Assembly: GCA_035222895.1 (NCBI GenBank)
Contig: JAVYIG010006353.1
Location: forward strand, 55,396 to 119,395
Length of the DNA stretch: 64,000 bases
Origin: Strongylocentrotus droebachiensis
Taxonomy: Eukaryota > Echinodermata > Echinoidea > Camarodonta > Strongylocentrotidae
Direction of reading: 5' to 3'
A program made the translations under genes and the position numbers. How positions within the stretch are numbered: position 1 is the stretch's first letter; every line of letters begins with the position of its first letter. The notes under the pieces were generated by a model. That model made no database searches. It was given only the letters and a program-made list of their open reading frames with translations, and was not told where the DNA came from. Of this stretch, positions 22,615 through 34,917 are shown piece after piece.

Positions 22615-23062
22615 CTGTAAACAAAATAATTACAAACCATTCTTACGTCCAGTCCCGGGGCTCGAGACGGCGAATAATAATATAGCTCGTAAAGATCTCA
22701 TATTGAGATAATGTCTTTGATCCGTGGGTTATACAATGGAGGTGATTATGAAATATTCCATCATAATCTGCGACAGGGGGATGTCAGAATTGACCTTTTT
22801 TATTCACTTGGTAGGTCCTTTAAGTATCTATACGACAAATTGGTGTTTGTGAACTCCATTGCAACCATCAGAATAATACTAGTAAGTTGACCTTTATGAC
22901 AAGATCCAGGTACGTCATCATCATACTGTGATGATTATCAATTTCATAATGGAGGAAATTTGTCTGTCTCTCTGTCTGACTGACTTGGTACTGGCTAGTT
23001 CACTAGCAATTTCCCCAACTTCTTACTTTCCCTTCGGCTCTTGCTCCACCCCCTCCCCGTTC

Positions 23063-23218
23063 TCTCTATCTCTCTCTCTCTCTATCTATCTCTCTCTCTC
23101 TCTCTATTTTTTCTCTCTCTCTCTGTCTCTCTCTCTCTCTCCTTCTCCCATTCCTGTCTCCCTTTTTCCTTTCTCTATCTCTCTATCTCCCTCCCTCCCT
23201 CTAACTGCTTCCCTCCCT
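23063..23218. repeat. (CT)n microsatellite
   Basis: CT dinucleotides with CTAT and CCCT interruptions. Confidence 0.9.
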
Positions 23219-23458
23219 TTTAAACTGCTCTAATGCAGGGGTGTATGTCTAATAATATAATTGATGCTGTTATATTTAAATTTATATATATATTCAAGAG
23301 ACCACATTGTATGACAGGAACAGTTTATGCAAAAGAAATCGAGAATTGCTTTTTAAGGCATTACTACATATCCCAAGTGCCCAAAATGCCAAATTTCCCC
23401 CTTTTTAAAAGCCTGAGTGGATGAGTGAACGACTGGGATATACACAGACTTGTTTACC

Positions 23459-23545
23459 ATGTTTTCGCTGTTCCTCCTGCTGCGAATTGTCGGTTTGGCC
23501 AATTGGTGTTCCGTCACACGTTGACGTGGACTCAGCATTGCAGTG
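23459..23545 (-). CDS. Possible first coding exon (ambiguous strand)
   Basis: Minus strand: ATG at 23538 opens MLSPRQRVTEHQLAKP, then TIRSRRNSENM and a GTAAAC donor. Plus strand: an ATG in the same DNA gives the signal-peptide-like MFSLFLLLRIVGLANWC before a stop. Both are plausible and neither has a partner exon, so confidence is low. CpG density is raised here. Confidence 0.2.
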
Positions 23546-24146
23546 ACGGTATCAATGACGCCTTGGCATCACGTGACATTCAATATTGGAACACTTGGTG
23601 TTTTTCGCGCGCCACCAAGCATGTAGAGCAGGGATGTTCTTTCATCATCCGATTCTTCCAATCTAATGTACTCCCATTTCGTGTATGATTTTTAACGGGA
23701 AAATTCTATTATATAAATATACGCTCACCTTCTCACTTCGTATTTCTTTTATCAGTTTTCTCTTTGGGGTGTTTCAGTAATTTTCTAGTTGATATTAAAT
23801 GTTGAGAGGATTTTGTTTAAATCAACTTTAGATATGACAGATATTGTTAACCATAGAATGAATATGGGCTGTATTTATTTACATAATGTAATCTGATTGT
23901 ATCATATAATGTGTGAATAAAATGTAAATTTAACTTTGTAAATGACAGAAAATGTGGTGTATACCTTTTTCCATAACAGACTTGATGCTAATACCTCTCA
24001 TCAAAGTTACTTTTGGTTTGTTCTCGGATTCGTCAAATCTTCTAGTATGCGACCAAAAATTAGGCCAAGGCCACTCTCACTATAGAAGAAAAGCTCTGTG
24101 GTGGAGATATTAGGAAGACAATAGAATTCAATTGACCTATCGACAG

Positions 24147-24219
24147 GAATGGAGAACTATACTGTTCATGCATATATCCATTTCCGTCTTCTTAAGGAGA
24201 TCTTAAAACATGATTTCAG
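24147..24219 (+). CDS. Possible coding exon with consensus donor
   Basis: The segment ends TTTCAG|GTAAGT, a perfect donor. The open frame reads MENYTVHAYIHFRLLKE, then ILKHDF. The acceptor (TATCGACAG) has little pyrimidine tract, so the ATG may instead be the start. No homology recognised. Confidence 0.3.
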
Positions 24220-24335
24220 GTAAGTCTTAATCGTCGCAATAATTAATAATATGGAGTATTCCATGTGGTGAATTACTGATGAGGTCCATTTTGACATGAC
24301 ATGAGATTTTTTTTTAAAGCTGATGTGTGGGGTGT

Positions 24336-24339
<4 letters not shown>

Positions 24340-24410
<71 letters not shown>

Positions 24411-24412
24411 TG
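24340..24412. repeat. (GA)n microsatellite
   Basis: Nearly pure GA dinucleotides. Confidence 0.95.
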
Positions 24413-24612
24413 GAATGGGGAGGGGGAATACAAAAGAATTCAATGAATCTACCGGAAAAGCATAACAACTATACTTTTCATTAATATCTGTTTCTGTCTT
24501 TTAACATCTAATTTTATGAAAAGTAAGAAGGTCTTGGAATAACTCAGAGAATTTTTGAGCACCACATTAATAATTTCCATGTGGGAAACAACTCTCCCAT
24601 AACAATTTGTGT

Positions 24613-24757
24613 GTGAGAGAGAGAGAGATATATAAGGGAGAGAAAGAGGAGAGAGAGATAATGGAGAAAAAGAGGAGAGAGATATATATAAGGGAGAGAA
24701 AGAGAGAGAAAGATAAGGAAGAGGGAGAGATAGAGAGAGAGAGAGAGAGAGAAAGAG
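24613..24757. repeat. GA-rich microsatellite with ATATAAGGGAGAG unit
   Basis: GAGAGATATATAAGGGAGAG recurs twice within GA repeats. Confidence 0.85.
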
Positions 24758-25985
24758 GTTTGTATTTAATGATTGTAATAGATAAACGAGAAGGACAAAT
24801 AATCATTTCGATAATACAGTTTTTTCCTTTTGAAATCCGATTTGCTCCCAAGCTTTTACCTTCTCTTTGCCTCGAGAAGGTCGGTATTTTGCCTTGAGCT
24901 GTAAACTCACGAAATGAGATTTGATAAATGACCAGGCTTGTTAAAGTTGCCATTGAACTTAACTATTGCATCAGGACAGCCACATGCTACAAGCAGTTAT
25001 GTATCATTGTCATGTCAAGGATAGTGGAGCAATGCCTTTATACCTCTATGTATGAAAAGCACTTCACACAAAAACGAAAATGATGAAAGGAAGGATGGAA
25101 AGCAGTAAAATATGGATGGAGAACGCATAGAAAAAATTATGAGAGACAAAAGAGAGAAAGAGGGAAGATAAGATGCAGGGGAGATACAATAACGGGACAT
25201 ATGTATTTGTTTTGGAGGCAGAGGGAGGAGAAAGAAAGAACAAAACAAACCTGAAAAACCAGGCTAGAGACGAGAAGAGTTAAAAGTAAGAATTAGAATA
25301 TATATAATGATATTGATAAAGAGGTGGAAATAATCATATCTTTTCGATTTCTGTCGTTTTGATGTATTATCATCAACGAGAACCTTTGCCAATGTTGGTG
25401 CGATACCTCTCTCACAGAACTTATACATTAACCATCGAAAAAGCCTCAACGGCTTAGAATGTTAATTGCTCTGACTTCATGAGCTACTCGGTTGCTTGAT
25501 AATCACACCGATTATTATGACCATGCACTTATTTGCACCTATCTTGAATTCAATCATGAAATGTTTAAACGGTATGTTATTTTTTTCACGAGTGTAGGAC
25601 GGGTATGAAAGGCAGAGAGGAAATGAAAAATGAGGATCAGAGATTGAAGCGATTCGAACACAAGCCGAGGGTTAGCGCCAATATATTGGAACCCCTGGTC
25701 CCAGCCATGCTCAAGAGCGGATATTACTTACTTACAGAGTATTGATTTAGATTCCGTGTTCTCTTTAATCTCGTGATTTTAAATCAAACAGAAATGAGTG
25801 GGTTCTACGATGCATTTTATGCCATCATAATATATTTTGTTTTGGTCTCCTTGATCGTATTCACTTCATATACCTGTTTCCATAAATCCAATTGCTAATC
25901 CAATTGCTTTTATTGTGCCCCTTGCTCAATGTAAGTAACTACTCTGGTGTCATAAAAGTGTATGATTTGGGGGTTATATAACTAA

Positions 25986-26033
25986 CTCTCTCTCTCTCTC
26001 CCTCTCTCTTTCTCTCATCTCTCCCTTTCTCTC
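25986..26033. repeat. (CT)n microsatellite
   Basis: CT dinucleotides, followed by an ACACA-rich tail. Confidence 0.9.
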
Positions 26034-26529
26034 CCACATACACAAACGCACACAACTACGCACACATACCTTTTCTGCTTTCTTCTTTTGTGCTCATGTG
26101 CTCCATCTCGCATGCATTTTTTAAACGTCTGCTGTGACCTAAATGTCTGATGGAGATGGATTATTATCATTTAGTGGTTCAATCGATATCGCTACGTCAC
26201 TTCCTTCACTTGTCATGAATGCGAAAGTTATCTTTTCCGTTCGATAACAAAGGGCAAGGACTAATGTTTTGATGTGTCGGCAATAACAAATTGATATTGA
26301 CAAGTGATGTTTGTAGCTTACTCTTATACTCATGTACAAAAAATTGAACTTGTCCTTCAACAGTAGCTTTGTACATTACTCAAATAAAACCCATAACAAT
26401 TCTAAATTATATGAGAAAATCTGTGCCAATAGAGTCGTTGCTTTTCTTGCCTTTTATTGCAGCAAACATAACTATATAAAAGTGTTTGATCTTTCTGGTA
26501 AATTTGACAAAATAAATTTAAGCAGCCTA

Positions 26530-26570
26530 AAGGTATTACAAAGTTTTGGTATGTGGTCATGAGTTCGGCG
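26530..26570 (+). mobile_element. Solitary end of the AGGTAAT TTAA-family
   Basis: AGGTATTACAAAGTTTTGGT matches the left end of the element at 11848 with one mismatch and is preceded by CTAA, one base off TTAA. No facing end was found downstream, so this is a broken copy. Confidence 0.5.
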
Positions 26571-26892
26571 TATGTACAATAATACGTTCAAAGTGTTTTG
26601 AGGCAGCAGTTTCAGGACATAAGACTTATGTTTAATCATATCCTATTACCTTTCTGGGCGATCTTGTATCGCTTTGTAAATTAGCATCGTTAGTGGAAAA
26701 GACAGGGGGTGCAACCAACTCTACACATGCTCTTTAATATGCATGTATTTCATCTCTTTTTTTTTATTTCATCAAATTTGAAAAGTAATCTCCGCATCTT
26801 CATCCCGTGCCAGCTTATTTTCAGGACCTTTTCTCCATTCATGTTTCTCATTCTCATAAAGCTTTAGTGATGGACAACGTTTTCACAAATAG

Positions 26893-27061
26893 AGCCAGCA
26901 TGTAACCCTCTTGGGTTCGGTGACTCCGCCTCCGGACCGCCCAGAGTGACTAGGAAGGATGATATTAATAGCGATGCGGGAACTTGGGCACCAGCCCTGA
27001 ACGCCATGAAATACCAGAAAATACAACTTACAAGCATGCATGCATGGGCCACATGGTATAG
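26893..27061 (+). CDS. Exon resembling an F5/8C (discoidin) domain
   Basis: The acceptor GTTTTCACAAATAG and donor TATAG|GTGGGT bound a 169-bp segment with one open frame: CNPLGFGDSASGPPRV, then NSDAGTWAPALNAMKYQKIQ. Discoidin (F5/8C, FA58C) domains open with C-x-PLG and shortly after carry RLN...W-P-x-N...YQ-x-IQVDL, so order and spacing of the recognisable residues fit. About a dozen residues usually found between PLG and the RLN-like part are missing. After IQL the frame gives TSMHAWATWY rather than the usual VDLG strand. It may therefore be a diverged or decaying copy. Discoidin-domain proteins are usually secreted or membrane-bound adhesion proteins. No other exon of the gene was found. 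Confidence 0.45.
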
Positions 27062-27979
27062 GTGGGTCCTAGAGACATCCACTTGACATGATTCCATCGA
27101 GAAAGGTCATACCTCACACAAAATATTATGTTTATACATTAATTTCAAGCATCATAACATTAACTTCAGCTGTATTATGTGTGGCCAATGTTAAAGATTA
27201 TGCTTTATTCAATTCAATTCAAAATTGGTTTTTATTAAAGCACAAACATCGTTCATACAAATACAATTTTACATGAAAGACAGCCATGGCTGGAATATTC
27301 ATGTTAAGAGCTAATGGTGTGCAGAAGACAATGGAGCATAGCTTTACTTTATTAGAATAAAACTACGTTCTAATATGATCATCAGGACGATAATGAATGA
27401 AGAAAGAGCGAGAAAAGAGATTGAAGAGAGATACCAGTAGGAGGCTTCTTTAGGGGGATGCCAGACAACATTTGACAAGTTTGCTCAAAGTATTATTGAC
27501 ATTTATTCTTTAAAAGTATTTAAAAAAAGTAAACAAAATAAAAAAAGAAAAAGAAATTCCTTTTTTTATTAATTTCCCAGCAAAGATTGAAAAGGAAGTC
27601 TCAAAATATCCACCAGAAAATTTGATGATAACCGTAAATGCATTTTATTAGTCGGAGAAGAGGTCAAACGTCAATAGCATCGGAATGTGTCCAAACCCAA
27701 GTCTTACGGCGCCTTTTGAGCCATTTCTTCGAATGGAAGGCTTACAATCAATGTTTACCTTTATTAATATCACTTATTAGAACCGAAATCAGAGAGACTT
27801 TACATATCAAAAATGCCATATTTAACCGCGAACAGAATTTCTTGTAAGAAATATCTGGTGAGAGTCGTAATATAAGACGAGGTCCGTGGCGCCACGTAAG
27901 ACAGTGAACTATACTTTTGGTCGAACGACTGACCAGGTGTTCTGCCCGACTGCTTGCTACCCACGCACTGGTTTGTTTT

Positions 27980-28264
27980 ATGAATGAAGATGATCTCCAG
28001 TATTACCAGGGTGGTGATGATCTATGGACCACTAATCAGAGAAAGAGAGATAGAGAGAGAGAGAGACAAAGAGAAAGAGAGAACAAAATAGAAAGAAAAA
28101 GAGAGGGAGAGAGATAGGGAGAGGGAGAATGTTAAATGAATGAAGATGATCTCTATTACCAGGGTGGTGATGATCTATGGGCCACAATTCAGAGAGAGAA
28201 AAAGATAGAGAGAGAGAACGAAATAGAAAGAGAAAGAGAGGGAGTGAGATAGGTAGAGGAAGAT
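27980..28264. repeat. 156-bp tandem duplication containing GA repeats
   Basis: ATGAATGAAGATGATCTC...ATTACCAGGGTGGTGATGATCTATGG followed by GA repeats occurs at 27980 and again at 28136. Copy 2 lacks a few bases and has CAATTCAG for CTAATCAG. Confidence 0.85.
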
Positions 28265-28558
28265 TAAATTCATAACCATGATTGAAACACTTGATATTTT
28301 GTAACACGGCTCTCTTGGCTGCCATGCTGGAGTAAATGCATGCCGGTCGGAGTTACACATGCATGAACAGGTCATTGCGAGATGAAAAGTCTTCAAATCT
28401 CATTTAAGTTATTATGTCATTGTGAAATTATAAGATTTCAAAAAATCGTTACTTTCCTCTCCATGATTATGTCACAGGTATCTGTCATGAAGCGTCATGA
28501 TCTAGTATAAACTTCTTCAGGAGATTTTTGCCAAAGCGTCCTTCACATTAGTATTTGG

Positions 28559-28636
28559 ATCTCTCTCTCTCTCTCTCTTTTCTCATCTCTCTCTCTCTCT
28601 CTCTCTCTCTCCCTCCCTCTCCCTCTCTCTCTCTCC
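28559..28636. repeat. (CT)n microsatellite
   Basis: CT dinucleotides with TTTT and CCCT interruptions. Confidence 0.9.
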
Positions 28637-28639
28637 TCA

Positions 28640-29640
28640 TTTCTTTCCCACCCTCTCTCATAAGCTAGATTGAGACTTTTTTTAATAGGATGAATACTTA
28701 CGATCATTATCCTGTTCTACGAAAGATATAATCTTCTATCAATCAAATCATCATCCATTACGTTATATAACATTACACTGGAAATATGCCAACGAATAAC
28801 AAAAACTCTGGATGTTTGGCGGATAATGATATTATTATTATATTATGAATGTCTTTGCTAAAGGAGAATATACATTTATTTATATTATTTATTAAAAAAC
28901 TTGAACAGCGTAAAGACATTGTGAGAAGAATGTCTAACAATATTGTTAACACAATGTAAATATAGTGTAATGCGAAAAGTTTTTTTTGTTAAAGTTGTTT
29001 AATGGTGTAAACACAAAATGATCACGGATAATAGCACTGCCAAAATATGAAATACCAATTAAATTCTCATGATCACATATATTGTATATAGCGTGATCTT
29101 TGCGACAAGACTTGATAAGATTAAAAAGTGCATTTGATATGACGCCTAATGCGTGATTGTAATGATTGAAGTGTTATTATGAATTCCACAGGCTCTTTTA
29201 TAAGTTTACTTAAATAATACAATACATCACAAATACTTACTGAAGTAAAGGTGCTTAATAATGAGCACAGACTAGTACCTAGTCTTCATTCACATCACGT
29301 GGTGAGTGAATGTGGATAGCACTTCGTAAAGGATTGAGGTCTTTATCAGCGCATGAATGCAAATACGACATGCCTGAAAGCGTTTATACCACATTTATCT
29401 TGAACACTTTCACGCGTTTCGGAGCGATAAAGCTGAATTTTGTAATAACATTAAGAAAATCTTTTCAATGGTAAGTCCTATCTTGAGATATTTTAATGAT
29501 TTAAAGATAGAAAACAAGGAAAAAATAGAACTGAAGGTTATTCAGAATGGGTTTATCGGTTTAAGGTGCAAAATTGAAGAGGAAAATGGCACGACGTTCA
29601 CGCAGTACATTGTGACCACAAAAGACGAATTTGGAACACA
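28640..29640. other. AT-rich stretch, one weak exon candidate
   Basis: A frame reading RLYHIYLEHFHAFRSDKAEF ends at ATG|GTAAGT near 29473, but its acceptor is poor. Otherwise nothing is recognised. Confidence 0.25.
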
Positions 29641-29689
29641 TTAATCACGGTGATAACTATGCTAGTACGTTGGGTTAACACTGTTTAAT

Positions 29690-30490
29690 TGCTGTGGTAA
29701 CATAAGGCGGCCAAGAGTGTGACAACAACATTTCTGAAACACACTCGTAGTAGTAACAATGTGACCATACAATTAACACACTGTCTCCAATCTATATCCA
29801 TGTTTTGGTTAGATAGATAATCATATATTTTATGCAACATCTTGAGACCACAGAGCCATTTAGGAACACATTCGTAGCGCTGACAATGTGACCATACTGT
29901 GTTCACACTGTTTACACACTGTGATCACATACATAATCACAGAATACATGCATCATACCGTGACCAAAAACAATTGTGTGATACATTCAAAGTGCTTACA
30001 ATGTGACCACACTGTGTTTACACTTTTTCCACACTACGTTTACACTTTCCCACACTGTGTTACAGAGCGTTACACACTGTGATCACGTAAATAATTACAG
30101 AATCCATGTTTCACAGCGCGACCAACAACGATTTTGTAATACATTCATAGTGGTTACAATGTGACCAGACTGTGTTAACACTTTGTCCACACTGTGGTAC
30201 ACAGTGTTACAAAATATGACGACTTCATGATCACAAAACTCATGCATTACACTGTTACCTAAGAAAAATTGTGTAACACTTTCATTTATTGAGGACAATG
30301 TGACGATACTGTGTTCACACTTTCTTCCACACTGTGTTACTCAGACACACTGTGATCCCTTTAAGGGCGAAAAATCCATCATACTGTGACAAAAGAACAA
30401 TTGCATAACGCATTAAGATAGCGAGGACATGGTGACCACACTTTTTTCAAACTATTACCACAATGTGGTTACACTGTTTACATACTGGAA
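29690..30490. repeat. Degenerate satellite, period about 115-160 bp
   Basis: ACAATGTGACCAYACTGTGT and variants begin near 29757, 29884, 29999, 30158, 30296 and 30428. Each is followed by CACTTT..CACACTGTG, a GTGATCACRTAAATAATYACAGAAT segment, a CATnnnTACnGTGACC segment and AATTGTGTAATACATTCA. Units are diverged and unequal in length. The array is dense in the short motifs ACTGTG and TGTGATCACA, the latter a perfect palindrome at 29920-29929. No coding frame persists. Confidence 0.75.
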
Positions 30491-30519
30491 CAATGTATCA
30501 GTTCGTCTAGGATACACCA

Positions 30520-30660
30520 TTATTACGTCTGACCTTGATCATCGTTCACCGGTGACCATCGGTCTTGTTATATTACCGAACCAACACCCTTTGACTTCTG
30601 ACCCCTGACCCTCAAGTTATAATATTTTACTGTGACCCGGTCGTTAGGTCATGTTCATAT
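30520..30660. promoter_or_regulatory. Cluster of nuclear-receptor-type half sites
   Basis: TGACTTCTGACCCCTGACCC (30592-30611) holds three TGACCY half sites each separated by one base; read in reverse it is GGGTCA-g-GGGTCA-g-AAGTCA, a double DR1. Nearby are CTGACCTTGATC (about 30529), GGTGACCA (30551) and TAGGTCATG (about 30645). DR1 elements bind HNF4/RXR-type receptors in animals. Function here is inference; the site lies just outside the satellite. Confidence 0.35.
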
Positions 30661-32675
30661 ACGTCATTTATTGCGTCTCAGGAGAAGCAACATTTGACAG
30701 CATCATGGCCAAGGGTAGAAAAGAAAAAGGAAAAAAGTCCTTGATTTGAATCGTACATAGAAAGCGCCTTTGTCAATTGACTATTTTTCTTTTTTATGGT
30801 TTTTCTCTCCGTCTCGGGAGATACAAACTGAGTGACATTGAATGAACGGGTGTAGGTGTGAAGGCTATTTTTGAGATTTATTTAGTACAATTCTCTCTTT
30901 ATTACAATTCCCATTTGTAAAATATAACAGTATTAAGTTGCAGCGTGCCATAAAAAGGAATGATCTTGATTCATTTTCATATATCTTTGGTCCAAATTCT
31001 GATGCCAGATGATTATATACAGCCACAGGTATACCCATGTCTCTGTCCATTTTTTTTTAATAGTTGGGATTTTTATTACGATTTATCTAATTATTTTTAA
31101 CGTTAAGGATTCTAAATCATCATGATGCACTGCTGTTGTCTTCTTTCTTTACCACATAAACAACCAGTAACAATATATTTTAGACAGTCCTTTCGCAAAG
31201 CAATAATCTACATCTTGATGACAACCGCTTTCGAAGAAATCTTATTAAGGCGTTTGAAAAGTTGGGTTTGTTTGTTTGTTGTAAAGTCATCTCGTTTTGG
31301 TTGCATAAAGTTGGAATCATTACTTTTAGAGAGGAGCGTATGGCATTTTTAAGAAGAAAAAATTATGGGTCAAAGTACGATAGTCTTCGAATTCGAGAGA
31401 TCAAAGAACATAAAGAAAGACACATTAAACACTATTTCTTGTGGGATTACCTTCAACTAAATGATGTTTGTCTGCATGGCAAAAAGAGATAATCGAACCT
31501 TCTTGAAATACAAAATGATTGATCGTAGAAGTTAACTCCACTTACAATCCAATCAGATTAAATACTGTGTAAATTACGAGTCTCAATCTGTTTTGCAGAC
31601 ATCCGAAAATTTTAGTCTGATAAATCTTATTATCGAAACTGAGTTTTAACAAGAGGAAGCCTTTCAAATGCAACATAATACTTCGATATTCCAGACAAGA
31701 AAATACATAAGTAATGACAATATCGATGCCGATAATGTGCTTCTATACAAATACAACGATCAATAGAACCGGAAAATTGGGGTAAAGTGGGGAAAAGAGT
31801 ATAATTCTACTACGTTATTGTGAAAGCTGCGAAATAACACGAATCCAACAAAGTGCGTTGCATATTTTATTTAATCGGCCCATTCGTGTTGTTCGTTTTT
31901 TTATCCTTCTATTTTGTGCAAAGGGACATCAAGATTTATTGAATCGTGGCCTTATGCCAAAGGAGCTCAATTATCATCGCTATGCTTGCAGATTTGCACG
32001 AAAATAGTGTGCAGTAAACAGGCCATTGATTGGACACACTTGTGTAATGTAATAATGGTCTGTAGAATTTATGAAATAATGACAAGGCCAAGCAGGCTCC
32101 CCTGGGGCTCCTTCAAATATTGATAAAGGAATTTTACGGGATAAAGCTCGTCTGAACCATCATCAAATTATGGTGGTAGTAAAATAAAATCGTTCCCTTA
32201 TCGGGGCGCTTTATTCGAATTTAATTGGTCTCCCCAATGTAAAGGAACATAGACAAGGTACAAACAAGAATGTGAATAACAAGTAGGAAACCTTGCACGG
32301 AATGTAGATCGTGTACGAATAGGATTAAGGCATTGTTCAAAACTGAAAAGGCTTAAAAATCGTGCTAAAAGTGGTGGTTGTCCTAAAGTTGGAAGTAGGA
32401 GTTCTACCCAACTTTTATATGATTTTAGTTTCCCGTGCTATTTGTTGTAATACCCGAGTGATAAACAAAATCATCAACGTGGATATTGGTTACCTTGCGT
32501 GAGGTCATAATTCTTCCAAAATGACTATCCCATGACGAATCTCTCTTAACATAGAGAAGGCGTATATGATGGTGATTCACAATAGCATCTAAAATATTAT
32601 TTTTTTAAATCACTCACTTCAATCTTTTTCCTACGTTTACAGCAGATTACTATTTAATGAGGGATTGTACAGTTA
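30661..32675. other. AT-rich stretch, nothing recognised
   Basis: Only chance frames; the two overlapping 76-codon plus frames near 31122-31492 have no splice signals or family resemblance. Confidence 0.4.
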
Positions 32676-32677
32676 TA

Positions 32678-32745
32678 ATGATAATAATAATAATAGGCAT
32701 TTATATAGCGCCGTCTATCTATACAATTCTATTCCGAAGCGCACA
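32678..32745 (-). mobile_element. CR1/L2-like LINE or SINE 3' tail, minus strand
   Basis: (ATA)n followed by GGCATTTATATAGCGCCGTC is the antisense of the GCGCTATATAAATGCC-(TAT)n tail typical of L2/CR1-group elements. It corresponds in reverse to the tail at 3230-3290. The body of the element is not recognisable. Confidence 0.5.
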
Positions 32746-33384
32746 AGAAAAATAGAAAGAATGAGAGAGTTTGGATGAGCGTCATAATGCCAAGTATTGT
32801 TAAAAAGAGAAGATTTCAGCTTGGATTTAAAGGTCTCTATATAAGGAAGTTATGATTCTCAAATTAAATGGTAAATTATTCAAAAGAGAACCTAGCAACT
32901 ACCACTTCTACAGATTATCAATATCCCTAACGCCGGTACCCTACTGACGCACACTGTACAAAAAGCGCCATTCCCTGACGTAGCGTTACGTCAGCGACTT
33001 GTGTGATCTCTGATACGCCGTCTGAGTAGCCTTTTTTCTTGTGAAAATGACATTGTTTTGCTAGAATTTCGATCAAATTTCCGGCACGCCTTCTATTTAC
33101 AATATAAGGAATAAGATGAGATCGGGCAAGTTTGTTAATTTCAAGTGAAATTTTAGGTTCGTAGACATAGGTTACCCCCACGATAATAATGTTATCAAAG
33201 TGAAAGGATTGTGACCGAAAGCACAATTATAAACCAGTGTGGCCTACGTGACACGCGTCCTTGTAACGGAACATTCGTGTCAGAATACGTCACAAAAGTT
33301 TATTTTATTTTTCTTCGGGTCAGACCCTGTGTCTAATTGGTGTCTGGAGAGGGGATTCTCATGGCTCAAGATATTTTGACTGTC

Positions 33385-33406
33385 GGAGAGAGAGAGAGAG
33401 AGAGAG
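33385..33406. repeat. (GA)11 microsatellite
   Basis: Pure GA dinucleotides. Confidence 0.95.
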
Positions 33407-34917
33407 TTGGGGAGTAAGAAAGTTCTGGGAGCGATATTTTTGTTGACATTGCCAATGGCCTTTTGAATTTGTGACAAATTTATGTTTCCGGACAGAAACA
33501 TTAAATACAGATGAATCAACATATTAAAATTCAATTTATATGCAAAAAAACATAATCAGTTGTGTGCCTTCGATGTGGTCAATGAACTCTCAAGACTATT
33601 ACATCTGTATAAGTGCCAACATGTTGAAAGACGAGTACGTGTGTTGGAATATTTTTACTTTGAATTTGAGATTTCGCGCTTCCACTAGAAATTCAACATC
33701 CTAACGTGATGATTTCCATTAATGAGTTTTGCATAAATTATACTCCGATTCCACAAAGTCAGCAACTTCTACAATTGTATAATTTGAAACAGAACTTATA
33801 GTAAATCTTCAGCATACATGTAGAACCATGAGTTTTTAGAGCTTGAGTCCCAACTGGCAACACATTATTTCAAGCAGCTGCCGTTTTCTAAGGTTGCACA
33901 GTACAATCTACAGGTGTGCTACGCCGCCAACATCATTGGAAAGCTTGAGTAGTGATTTTTTTCACAAAGAAATATCGTTAATATTTCACATTTGAACTAA
34001 CAAGTGGAAAATCGAACAGATGATAAAACATGAATACAAAAGCATTATTGTGTCAAGAAATTTGCTTACATTGTATAAAAGCAGTTTTAATTTGTGAAAA
34101 ATAGTAAAATTTTACAATCCAAAAACCTGCAATTCGACGTTTTTCTGATTATTTCCTGCACACGAAAATACAACGTGAATTTGCCAACCCTGACAATACA
34201 AGATCTTCATGATTCAAAGCCAATAAGTTTCTATTTTTTGTTAACAGAATGCACAGCTATGGAGTTCGATCTATAATTCAAAGTCTGTTCCATATTATGT
34301 AACTTTATTATATAACTGCTACACCGGAGTAGAACTAAACAAAATTAAAAAACAAGGATGATTATCTCCGTCCAAAAATCGAAAGTGCAAAAGTGAGCCA
34401 GATATTCCAAGACATTCTGTGAGTTTCTTGGACTTGAGATGTGGCATGGGTATTCATTCTGATATGAACCCACTAGGGTAGGAAGTAGGAACCCGTCAAT
34501 ATTACCACCTAATCAAGGTGGTCCCAAGGTATTTTATCTATGATCAAGAAGCGAAAATAACACAAATAATCCAAGCCCATGATAGCTCCTCTGTATATTA
34601 TTTTCTAGACCTCTAAATAAAACAGAATTATCCTTTAGGCGTTTAATTCTAATATGGTAACGTCTGTCTGTGGAAATATTTGTCACGAATTTAATCGTTT
34701 CCATATCACAAATTGTTCATTCTAATATGATTTGGGGTTGTTTTCATAATTATATCAAATAGCCCATAGCGGGTTTGGCAGCATTACAAGTTTCCACGAA
34801 AACCCACGACTACTCCACACTTTGAAGATAAACATTTTGTTATCGAGACTACAAATCTTTATATTTTTTTCTTAGCCGTCACAACTTTGGCTTGACTTAT
34901 TTCCCCCTTGATGCAGG

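Noticed and set aside
23425-23688. 87-codon plus frame as a gene
   Set aside because: No splice support or family resemblance. The same DNA holds better but still weak first-exon candidates on either strand.
25850-25935. Exon ending at CAAT|GTAAGT
   Set aside because: The open frame has no AG acceptor between its upstream stop and the donor.
30356-30364. CCCTTTAAGGG as another TTAA-element end
   Set aside because: A short palindrome inside the satellite with no facing end.
29640-30490. CRISPR-like array
   Set aside because: Eukaryotic context, diverged units of unequal length and no constant repeat with unique spacers.
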